From Gammaproteobacteria bacterium (lineage in GTDB: Bacteria > Pseudomonadota > Gammaproteobacteria > HK1): a stretch of 6,505 bases of DNA. The stretch is taken from NCBI GenBank assembly GCA_020444775.1, contig JAGRHX010000715.1:1-6505 (forward strand), read 5' to 3'. Positions 1 to 5,083 of the stretch are shown piece by piece. The notes under the pieces were generated by a model. It saw only the letters and a list, made by a program, of their open reading frames with translations. It searched no databases and was not told where the DNA came from. The position numbers and the translations under genes were made by a program. Numbering within the stretch: position 1 is the stretch's first letter; each line of letters opens with the position of its first letter.

Positions 1-509
1 ACACCCTTGGAGGCGCCGGTGGTGCCGCCGGTGTAGAACAGACCGGCAAGCGCATCCTCGTCCACGCCCTCGCCCAACGGACCAATCTCGCCACGCGCGA
101 CCAACGCCTCGTACTCATCGGGGATCGAGATGACGCGTTCTACACTTCTGGCGAGCGCGCCGAGCTGCTCGCGGGGGCGGTCGCTGAACAGGATCCGCGC
201 CTGCGAGTCGCGTAGCGCATACTCGAGCTCTGGCGCCGCGTGACGCGTGTTCAACGGCACGATCACATAGCCGGCGCCGGGCAGGGTCAGGTAGCACTCG
301 ATGTACTGGTGCGAGTTCGCGGCGAGCAGCGCCACCCGCTCGCCACGTTCCAGGCCGAGTCCCTGGAGCGCGCCCGCCAGATGCTGACAGCGCAAGAAGG
401 TCTCGGCGAACGTGAAACGTTGCTCGTCGAAGACACAACAGGTGCGTTCAGAGCCGGTGCGCACCGCGTGGCGCAGTGGATCGATCAGGGTATGCATGTG
501 TGCGCCCAT
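1..509 (-). CDS. AMP-forming acyl-CoA synthetase, N-terminal part (cut by window edge)
   Basis: This is the first 169 codons of an ANL-superfamily acyl-CoA synthetase (long/medium-chain fatty acid-CoA ligase type), which would activate a carboxylic acid to its acyl-AMP and then its acyl-CoA. The typical N-terminal domain is visible: TLIDPLRHAVR near residue 7, FAETFLRCQHLAGAL at 34-48, GLERGERVALLAANS at 52-66, and the YVIVPLNTR segment at 81-89. The ATP/AMP-binding P-loop FYTGGTTGASKG lies at 158-169, just before the edge, so the catalytic core and C-terminal lid lie outside. An in-frame TAG seven codons before the ATG at 509 rules out a longer protein. Met5 (ATG at 497) is an equally plausible start, since relatives often begin near that point and neither ATG has a good Shine-Dalgarno. 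It is the last visible gene on the mla strand, 158 bases after the lipoprotein. The family is certain; the substrate cannot be told. Confidence 0.93.
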   Translation of the reverse strand, partial: MGAHMHTLIDPLRHAVRTGSERTCCVFDEQRFTFAETFLRCQHLAGALQGLGLERGERVALLAANSHQYIECYLTLPGAGYVIVPLNTRHAAPELEYALRDSQARILFSDRPREQLGALARSVERVISIPDEYEALVARGEIGPLGEGVDEDALAGLFYTGGTTGASKG

Positions 510-559
510 GGAGCCCGAGGCCAGCGTCTACTTTGCCGATCAGCCGCGATGGAATCCAT
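485..559 (-). CDS. Possible 24-codon upstream ORF overlapping the synthetase start
   Basis: A short ORF starts with ATG at 559 behind GAGGAAAAG, which is a better ribosome-binding site than either synthetase ATG has. It reads MDSIAADRQSRRWPRAPWAH, followed by TCIP and a TGA at 485-487. It is out of frame with the synthetase and ends just inside it, past both candidate synthetase starts (509 and 497). This is the geometry of a translationally coupled leader ORF. The peptide has no recognisable domain or attenuator-like run of one amino acid. The rest of the 158-base gap between the lipoprotein and the synthetase (510-667) shows only a 4-base hairpin (634-644) and no convincing terminator. Chance occurrence is quite possible. 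Confidence 0.25.
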   Translation of the reverse strand: MDSIAADRQSRRWPRAPWAHTCIP

Positions 560-560
560 C

Positions 561-568
561 TTTTCCTC
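561..568 (-). promoter_or_regulatory. Shine-Dalgarno-like site GAGGAAAA
   Basis: On the minus strand GAGGAAAA is followed by one G and then ATG at 559, so the GAGG core sits 5 bases from the start codon. It would load ribosomes onto the 24-codon ORF rather than directly onto the acyl-CoA synthetase. It is the best ribosome-binding site in the gap between the lipoprotein and the synthetase. Confidence 0.35.
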
Positions 569-667
569 GCGGACAGGCACCTGCAGACAGCACGACGCAA
601 GGTTCCACAGCGGCGGTTCAGCACTCAGCGTGGGCTCTTCGAGCTTCAGGTGGGAGCAACCTCGCCC

Positions 668-1324
668 TCAGCTACCACCCGCTGCGGCACTGAACCGAAC
701 CAGATCCGACAGCGCCTTGCCGACCGCCTGATTCGCGGCCTGCACGCCGCCGTAGGCATCCTCGCTCGGCGCCGGTTGCACGTAGGCCAGCTCACGACTG
801 GCCAGCACCTGGCCGGCGCGCAGATCGGTGAGTACCGCGCGCAGCACCATATGGATGCTGCTCGGCACCTGTAGGAACTCCTGTCGCAACACCAGCAGCT
901 CCACATCCAGACGCAGATCCGCCGAGCGACTCGACGGGCCGCTGATCACCTTGGTGAAGTGGCCACTCTGCTCGAGTGCCCGGACCAGCCATGCATCCAA
1001 TAGCTGGGCAGGCTCCGACGCCCACTCGCTGGTGACGAACGCGCTCAGCTCGAAACGTCGGGGCACATACAACATGCGGTTGCTCTGCAGCGTGCTCGCC
1101 GGGCTGATCGGGGCGACATGGATGACCGCGGACAGGGGCCTGGCGCCGCCGGGCTGGGGCAGCTCCGGTTCGATGGTGTAGGTGCGCATGCTCTGCGCAA
1201 GCTCGTTTTGCGGCAGCACGCTACAGGCCGTCAGCAGCAGACTCGAGACCACGACCAGGCCGAAGCGCCGCAAGCCCTGAAAAGGATGCCGCTTCCGCGA
1301 CGCACACCGAAGCCTATCCATCAT
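668..1324 (-). CDS. ABC-type transport auxiliary lipoprotein (PqiC/YmbA-like, ABC_trans_aux family)
   Basis: This 218-residue lipoprotein is the probable outer-membrane partner of the MCE transporter encoded just upstream; PqiC plays this part in the Pqi system. The N-terminus is a lipoprotein signal: basic residues (RKRH, RR), a hydrophobic run GLVVVSSLLL at 22-31, then lipobox LTAC with the lipidated Cys34. Ser35 at +2 carries no Asp inner-membrane retention signal, which suggests outer-membrane sorting. The mature part matches the ABC_trans_aux family in layout: an early YTIEP strand, MLYVPRRFELSAFVTSEWA, an ALEQSGHF segment, SADLRLDVELLVLRQEF, and a final SRELAYVQ...AVGKALSDLV helix. The start at 1324 is chosen because AGGAGG (1331-1336) lies 6 bases upstream. 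The ATG at 1321, 9 bases away, is nearly as good. The frame is open back to a GTG at 1408 overlapping the mlaD stop, but that would put 28 extra residues before the signal peptide. Confidence 0.88.
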   Translation of the reverse strand: MMDRLRCASRKRHPFQGLRRFGLVVVSSLLLTACSVLPQNELAQSMRTYTIEPELPQPGGARPLSAVIHVAPISPASTLQSNRMLYVPRRFELSAFVTSEWASEPAQLLDAWLVRALEQSGHFTKVISGPSSRSADLRLDVELLVLRQEFLQVPSSIHMVLRAVLTDLRAGQVLASRELAYVQPAPSEDAYGGVQAANQAVGKALSDLVRFSAAAGGS

Positions 1325-1330
1325 CCGCCA

Positions 1331-1336
1331 CCTCCT
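1331..1336 (-). promoter_or_regulatory. Perfect Shine-Dalgarno AGGAGG deciding the lipoprotein start
   Basis: The minus strand reads AGGAGG, then TGGCGG, then ATGATG. This perfect consensus site sits 6 and 9 bases before two consecutive ATG codons at 1324 and 1321. It supports a start there rather than at the upstream GTG (1408) or ATG (1405) that overlap the mlaD stop codon. Confidence 0.8.
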
Positions 1337-1404
1337 GATCTGTGCGACACCACCGGACCCGGTGCCGCAATGCGTCCATCCAAGCGAAACGCGCGTCCGC
1401 CGCA

Positions 1405-2349
1405 TCACTCACCCGGACCTTTGCGTCTGTCACCCCGACCACGCAATATCAGGGCCGGGTCCCGACTCAGCTCCTGGCCGAAGCGGTTCAGGGTTTCCGC
1501 CAGCGCTCGGATCTCGTCCAGGGTACGCGCGAGCTCTGGCAGGGTCGTGCCGGCGATCTCACGCGCCCCCTTGCCCGCGTCACCGGCGAGCTTGTCCACC
1601 CGTCCAGCCGCATCGGCGATGGACTTCGCCGTCATCTGAAATGAGCTCAAGGTCCGGTTCAGTGTCTCGACCAGGGTCGGTAGCTCCTGGGCGATACGCG
1701 CCGCGCTCTCAGAGACCTTGGACACGTTGTCGACACTATCAGTCAGCGATCGCATGTGCACGCTGAGCTCCTCGGTCATCTTGCGCACGTTGTTGAGGAT
1801 CTCGGTGGTTGCCTCGATGTTCTGCGAATCGATGAGCGCGGCGACGTTCTGCGCCACCTGCTTGAACTCGTACGACACCGAATGCAGCTCTTCGATGACG
1901 CTGGACATCATCGTGTCGAGTCGCATATAGAGGGATGGGCCGGTCTTCAGCTCCGGAAGCCGTTCGTTGTTGTCCGGCAGCAGATCCGGCGAACCGGCGC
2001 TGCCGCCGCGCAGCTCGATAAAGGCAATCCCGGTCAGTCCCTGGCTGGACAACACCGCCACGGTGTCATGCTTGATTGGGGCTTCCAGCAGGATGTCCAG
2101 CAGCAGCCGCACCCGCTGCGGGTCCTGGGCGTCGATGGAGATGTCGCCTACACGCCCGACCTCGACACCGAGATACTTGACCGGCGCGCCTTCACGCAGC
2201 CCGGACACCGACTCACGTAGATAGGCCACGTAGGTCACGTAGGTCTTGTCCCGATCGGCGAAACCCAGCCACAAGGTGGTTGCGACCACCAGCGCGCCCA
2301 GGCCGATCACGAACGCGCCGACCAGGGCGTAGTTCACCTTGAATTCCAT
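1405..2349 (-). CDS. mlaD: MlaD/MCE-domain lipid transport protein with long C-terminal coiled region
   Basis: This 314-residue MCE protein is the substrate-binding periplasmic part of a lipid ABC transporter. One N-terminal transmembrane anchor spans about residues 8-29 (LVGAFVIGLGALVVATTLWLG). The MCE/MlaD domain follows at about 38-115, with the family hallmarks VSGLREGAPVKYLGVEVGRV (48-67) and LSSQGLTGIAFIEL (100-113). In E. coli MlaD such domains form a hexameric ring with a hydrophobic pore. From about 140 to 292 the chain is mostly helical and rich in spaced Leu, Val and Ile, as expected of a coiled coil. It closes with DPALILRGR at 297-305. E. coli MlaD has about 183 residues, so this is a long version able to project further into the periplasm. 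The start at 2349 follows AAGGAG (2355-2360) by 5 bases and puts the anchor at the very N-terminus. The start lies 16 bases inside mlaF, which suggests translational coupling. Confidence 0.95.
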   Translation of the reverse strand: MEFKVNYALVGAFVIGLGALVVATTLWLGFADRDKTYVTYVAYLRESVSGLREGAPVKYLGVEVGRVGDISIDAQDPQRVRLLLDILLEAPIKHDTVAVLSSQGLTGIAFIELRGGSAGSPDLLPDNNERLPELKTGPSLYMRLDTMMSSVIEELHSVSYEFKQVAQNVAALIDSQNIEATTEILNNVRKMTEELSVHMRSLTDSVDNVSKVSESAARIAQELPTLVETLNRTLSSFQMTAKSIADAAGRVDKLAGDAGKGAREIAGTTLPELARTLDEIRALAETLNRFGQELSRDPALILRGRGDRRKGPGE

Positions 2350-3239
2350 GCACGCTCCTTGGCTGCCTGCGCCCTCGGGCCGGCGAAATATGCCTTGATC
2401 TCGGGGTGGGCATGCTCGCTGAGCCGTCGCATCGGTTCGACCGCGACGATGCGCTTCTCGGCCAGGAAAGCGACTCGGTCGGTGACCCGCCACAGACTGT
2501 CCAGATCGTGCGAGATCAAACAGATGGTGAGCCCCAGATCGCCGGCCAGGCTGAGGATGAGATCGTCCAGGGCTGCGGCGCCCACCGGGTCGAGCCCGGC
2601 ACTCGGCTCGTCCAGGAACAACACCTCGGGATCCAATGCCATCGCCCGAGCAAGCGCCACTCGCTTGACCATACCGCCGCTCAGTGCCTGTGGCGCTCGA
2701 TGTTCAGCCTCGGGAGACAGACCGACCATCGACAGCTTCATGCGCGCCAGCGCGGTGATGGCACGTGCACCGAGCGCGGTGTGCTTTTGCATCGGGAAGC
2801 TGACGTTGGCCAGCACGTCCAGCGAGCTGAACAAGGCGCCACCCTGGAACATGACGCCGACCCGTTGGCGAATCGCCATCGCCCTGTTCCTGGACAGCCC
2901 GTGCAGGGGCTCGCCCAGCAGCCGCACCTCACCCGCCTGTGGTGCGCGCAGCCCGGCAAGCGTGCGCATCAGCACCGACTTCCCCGAGCCGCTGCCACCC
3001 ACGATGCCGAGGATCTCGCCACGCCGCACGTCCAGATCCAGGTTGACGTGCACCACGGTGCTGCCGAAGCGCGACTCGATACCACGAGCGCTGATCACGG
3101 CGTGCGGCGTCGCGCCTGCCTCGGGCGCGGCATCATCACGACGCCCCACCCCGTCATCCCTGGGCATCTCAACGCCGCTATTGACCGCCTCGCGCCGGTC
3201 GTTGCCCTGATTGCCGTCTCGAGTCGTCACGCCGTTCAT
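2334..3239 (-). CDS. mlaF: MlaF-type ABC transporter ATP-binding protein
   Basis: This 301-residue cytoplasmic ATPase powers the MlaE/MlaD lipid transporter. All nucleotide-binding motifs are intact: Walker A GGSGSGKS (81-88, Lys87), Q-loop Gln132 in MFQGGALF (130-137), signature LSGGM (186-190) followed by VKR, Walker B VLFLDEP (206-212, catalytic Glu211), D-loop SAGLD (213-217) and switch His244 in LISHD. FQGGALFSSLDVLANVSFP and LSGGMVKRVALARA are typical of the Mla/Ttg2A ATPase group. The first ~47 residues are a hydrophilic, Asp/Arg/Gly-rich extension that adds length compared with E. coli MlaF (about 269 residues). The ATG at 3239 lies 2 bases after the mlaE stop, with GGGGA about 7 bases upstream. 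A later start at Met25 is possible. The end overlaps the start of mlaD by 16 bases. Confidence 0.96.
   Translation of the reverse strand: MNGVTTRDGNQGNDRREAVNSGVEMPRDDGVGRRDDAAPEAGATPHAVISARGIESRFGSTVVHVNLDLDVRRGEILGIVGGSGSGKSVLMRTLAGLRAPQAGEVRLLGEPLHGLSRNRAMAIRQRVGVMFQGGALFSSLDVLANVSFPMQKHTALGARAITALARMKLSMVGLSPEAEHRAPQALSGGMVKRVALARAMALDPEVLFLDEPSAGLDPVGAAALDDLILSLAGDLGLTICLISHDLDSLWRVTDRVAFLAEKRIVAVEPMRRLSEHAHPEIKAYFAGPRAQAAKERAWNSR
2355..2360 (-). promoter_or_regulatory. Shine-Dalgarno AAGGAG for mlaD inside the end of mlaF
   Basis: AAGGAG on the minus strand lies within the last codons of mlaF, 5 bases before the mlaD ATG at 2349. It fixes the MCE protein start and excludes the 48 extra N-terminal codons that the open frame would otherwise allow. 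Confidence 0.75.
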
Positions 3240-3241
3240 CT

Positions 3242-4405
3242 TCAGATCCCCAAGGCGCTGAACAGGATCGAGAACGCCGCATCGGCGACGATCACCAGGA
3301 AGATGCCGTGCACGACGCTCATGGTGGTGCGGGTACCCACGCTCTCCGCGCCTCCGCTGGCCTGCATGCCGTGGAAGCAGCCAACGCTGGAGATGCACAG
3401 CGCGAACACCGGCGCCTTGAGTATGCCGATCAGGAAATGCTCGGGGCCGACCACCTCGGGAATGCGCTGGAAGAACTCGTTGAAGTCGACCCCGAGCGTG
3501 CTATAGGCCATCACCATGCCGCCGGCGACACCGAGCACATCCGCGAACATGCTGAGCAGCGGCATGGCGACGACCAGACCGAGCACCCTGGGCAGCACCA
3601 GCAGATCGACGGGATCCAGCCCCATCGCCCGCAACGCATCCACCTCCTGAGAGACCTTCATGGTCCCGAGCTGCGCGGCGACCGCGGCCCCGGTCCGACC
3701 GGCAACGATGATCGCCGCGATCAGCGGCCCGAACTCGCGCACGGTCGTGATCGTGACCAGCTCGACGATGAACACCTCCGCGCCGTAGCTTCGCAGCTGT
3801 ACGCCCCCCTGATAGGCGACGACGATGCCGATCAGGAATGCCAGCAAGCCGATGATCGGCAACCCGTCCACACCGGCGGTGCGGATGTGCGCTAGAACCG
3901 GTCGAACCGGCAGCCGGGTTGGCACCAGCAGGTGGCGCAGCAGACACAGACAGATCTCACCGACGAAGGACAGGAACACCAGGCTGCCCTGCCCCGCCAG
4001 CCAGACCGTCTCACCGAGGCTGCGCAGCCAGCCGGTGAACGGCAGCGACCACGAATCGCTCGGCACCGTTCCGGAATCGCTTGCGATGTGCCGGGCGGTA
4101 GCCTCCAGAATCGAACGTCGCGAGTCGCTCAAGCCTACCAGCGTCACCTCACAACCCCGAGCGTTGAGATCGACCAGCAAGCGATTGAGCAGCCAGGCGC
4201 CGGCGGTGTCGAACTCCACGACCTGGCTTGCGTCGATCAGTAAGGGCGTGGTCGCGCCGGTGGTCTGAAGCCCCTGGCGGTCGAGCGTGGGCTCGATCCG
4301 TGCGATGCCCATCGTTGTCCAGTCACCACCGAGCTCGATGCGCTGGGGTTCGCCTTGCACGTGTCTGAGGGTCGCGGCCGAAACCGATCTGGAGCTCTTG
4401 GCCAT
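3242..4405 (-). CDS. mlaE: MlaE-family lipid ABC transporter permease with fused N-terminal STAS domain
   Basis: This 387-residue inner-membrane permease is the channel subunit that docks on MlaF and holds MlaD. Residues ~12-110 form a STAS domain: RIELGGDWT (22-30), then LLIDASQVVEFDTAGAWLL (55-73) and CEVTLVGLS (85-93). This is the fold of the separate MlaB protein in E. coli, which binds MlaF. The Thr67 of DTAG sits where SpoIIAA-like STAS proteins have their phosphorylated Ser. The permease domain (about 130-387) carries the family signature QLGTMKVSQEVDALRAMGLDP (245-265), split by Met249-Lys250. It has hydrophobic segments near 137-160, 181-199, 225-243, 265-298, 323-343 and 362-385. 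The ATG at 4405 is preferred because it gives a normal STAS N-terminus, but its Shine-Dalgarno is weak and the frame is open to 4507. It is the first gene of the operon. Confidence 0.94.
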   Translation of the reverse strand: MAKSSRSVSAATLRHVQGEPQRIELGGDWTTMGIARIEPTLDRQGLQTTGATTPLLIDASQVVEFDTAGAWLLNRLLVDLNARGCEVTLVGLSDSRRSILEATARHIASDSGTVPSDSWSLPFTGWLRSLGETVWLAGQGSLVFLSFVGEICLCLLRHLLVPTRLPVRPVLAHIRTAGVDGLPIIGLLAFLIGIVVAYQGGVQLRSYGAEVFIVELVTITTVREFGPLIAAIIVAGRTGAAVAAQLGTMKVSQEVDALRAMGLDPVDLLVLPRVLGLVVAMPLLSMFADVLGVAGGMVMAYSTLGVDFNEFFQRIPEVVGPEHFLIGILKAPVFALCISSVGCFHGMQASGGAESVGTRTTMSVVHGIFLVIVADAAFSILFSALGI

Positions 4406-4477
4406 ATCGGCTATCGAATCAGGTCCGTGGCCGTAGCCTGGGCACGCTGGCGATGCTGGCACGCCAAGGCCCATCCG

Positions 4478-4493
4478 GCCGACAACTGTCGGC
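4478..4493. promoter_or_regulatory. Perfect 16-base inverted repeat upstream of mlaE
   Basis: GCCGACA-AC-TGTCGGC has two perfect 7-base arms around a 2-base centre, about 72 bases before the mlaE ATG. As DNA it has the shape of an operator for a dimeric regulator; as RNA it would form a short hairpin in the mla leader. No known factor is recognised from the motif. Confidence 0.35.
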
Positions 4494-4533
4494 ACGGCAC
4501 TGCCCATCCCGCGACCGGATCGGCGGCGTCGTG

Positions 4534-4548
4534 CCGGAGCGGCTCCGG
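4534..4548. promoter_or_regulatory. Perfect 15-base inverted repeat in mla upstream region
   Basis: CCGGAGC-G-GCTCCGG has perfect 7-base arms around one base, about 128 bases before the mlaE ATG and 40 bases beyond the 4478-4493 repeat. A transcript starting further upstream could fold it as a 5-pair stem with a 5-base loop. It has no T-run after it on either strand, so it is not a classical terminator. It may be an operator or chance in GC-rich DNA. Confidence 0.3.
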
Positions 4549-4579
4549 GTCATGGAGAAGACGCATCGAATCGACATGG

Positions 4580-4651
4580 TGATTGGCTGGGCGTGCGACT
4601 GACTGATTCCGTGGATGATTCTGTGAATGATTATCTGGCGAATTGGCTGGC
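4580..4651. repeat. Degenerate 12-base tandem repeat, six units
   Basis: Reading in 12-base steps from 4580 on the plus strand gives TGATTGGCTGGG, CGTGCGACTGAC, TGATTCCGTGGA, TGATTCTGTGAA, TGATTATCTGGC and GAATTGGCTGGC. Five of the six units fit TGATTnnCTGGn loosely, and the second is eroded. The nine bases ATTGGCTGG recur exactly 60 bases (five units) apart, at 4582 and 4642. The tract is more AT-rich than its surroundings. In the plus frame at 4593 it would encode a four-residue repeat (DSVD, DSVN, DYLA, NWLA), but no protein is recognised. Iterated binding sites or slipped-strand duplication are both possible. Confidence 0.45.
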
Positions 4652-4851
4652 AGAACGGCGGACGGGAGTTCCGCGGATGACCGGGCAGGGGCTCGCATGC
4701 AGAGCGTGGGAAGCCGGGACGTCGCGCCGACTGGAATCTACGCAAGGATACCAAAGTAACCGCTCGCCGGCTGGCTGGCCGGTCGATGCGTCGCCGGAGA
4801 CGCCTCCAGAGGCAATCGAGCGCAACCTGTGGAGTGCCAGCGACTAAGTTC

Positions 4852-4866
4852 AGAACGGATCGTTCT
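4852..4866. promoter_or_regulatory. Perfect 15-base inverted repeat (operator-like), 217 bases before the cupin
   Basis: AGAACG-GAT-CGTTCT has perfect 6-base arms around 3 bases. GAACG...CGTTC symmetry resembles sites bound by TetR-type dimers. The GAAC-to-GTTC spacing is 5, so it does not fit the GAAC-N4-GTTC LexA box of Gram-positive bacteria. No regulator gene is in the window. It could serve either divergent unit, or it may be chance. Confidence 0.3.
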
Positions 4867-5083
4867 AGGGCCTGGCGCAAGGCTCGGGTAGGCTTCGCAA
4901 CTCGTAATGACCAGCCACCCCGGGCTTGCGTTCCCGCAGCCCGTCCCGCCGCCGTCCCGGCCACGACGACGTTCGCATCGATTACGCCATCGGTGGTGGC
5001 TACCGCCTCCGGAAGCCGGTCATTGCTCATCCAAATCCGCACCGTCATGGTGCATGCGGTATACGCCAGAACGAGCACGAGCC

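Larger units (their letters stand above)
4406..5083. other. 678-base gene-poor intergenic region between mla operon and cupin gene
   Basis: The stretch separates two divergent transcription units and should hold promoters for both. No protein family is recognisable in any frame. Open frames exist: a 219-codon minus frame at 4419-5078 and an 84-codon GTG-started plus frame at 4593-4847. Their predicted proteins are Arg-, Pro- and Ser-rich and lack domains. What can be seen are three perfect short inverted repeats (4478-4493, 4534-4548, 4852-4866) and a 12-base degenerate tandem repeat (4580-4651). A GATAAT hexamer lies on the minus strand at 4630-4635, but nothing like TTGACA sits 16-18 bases before it. 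A TATACG at 5060-5065 on the plus strand, 18 bases before the cupin ATG, also lacks a -35 box. No convincing sigma-70 promoter can be named. Confidence 0.6.

Noticed and set aside
1351..1364. CACCGG-AC-CCGGTG inverted repeat in the mlaD-lipoprotein gap
   Set aside because: Short stem with a two-base centre, no T-run and inside an operon; such GC palindromes are common by chance here.
2406..3506. 366-codon plus-strand frame opposite mlaF and mlaE
   Set aside because: It is antisense to strongly conserved genes and is His/Gln/Arg-rich, as expected of shadow frames in GC-rich DNA.
4441..4464. GGCACGC copies as a sigma-54 promoter
   Set aside because: The GG and GC doublets are not separated by the required 10 bases on either strand.
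4630..4635. GATAAT as a -10 box for the mla operon
   Set aside because: No acceptable -35 hexamer at 16-18 bases and no extended -10 TG; it also falls within the tandem repeat.
4593..4847. 84-codon plus-strand frame with GTG start over the 12-base repeats
   Set aside because: No family is recognisable, the start codon and ribosome site are weak, and the sequence after residue 20 is Trp/Arg/Pro-rich low-information text.
4419..5078. 219-codon minus-strand open frame in the intergenic region
   Set aside because: The product is Arg/Pro/Ser-rich with no domain, its start is 6 bases from the cupin start on the other strand, and its second half is unlike protein. Kept only as a possible decayed gene.
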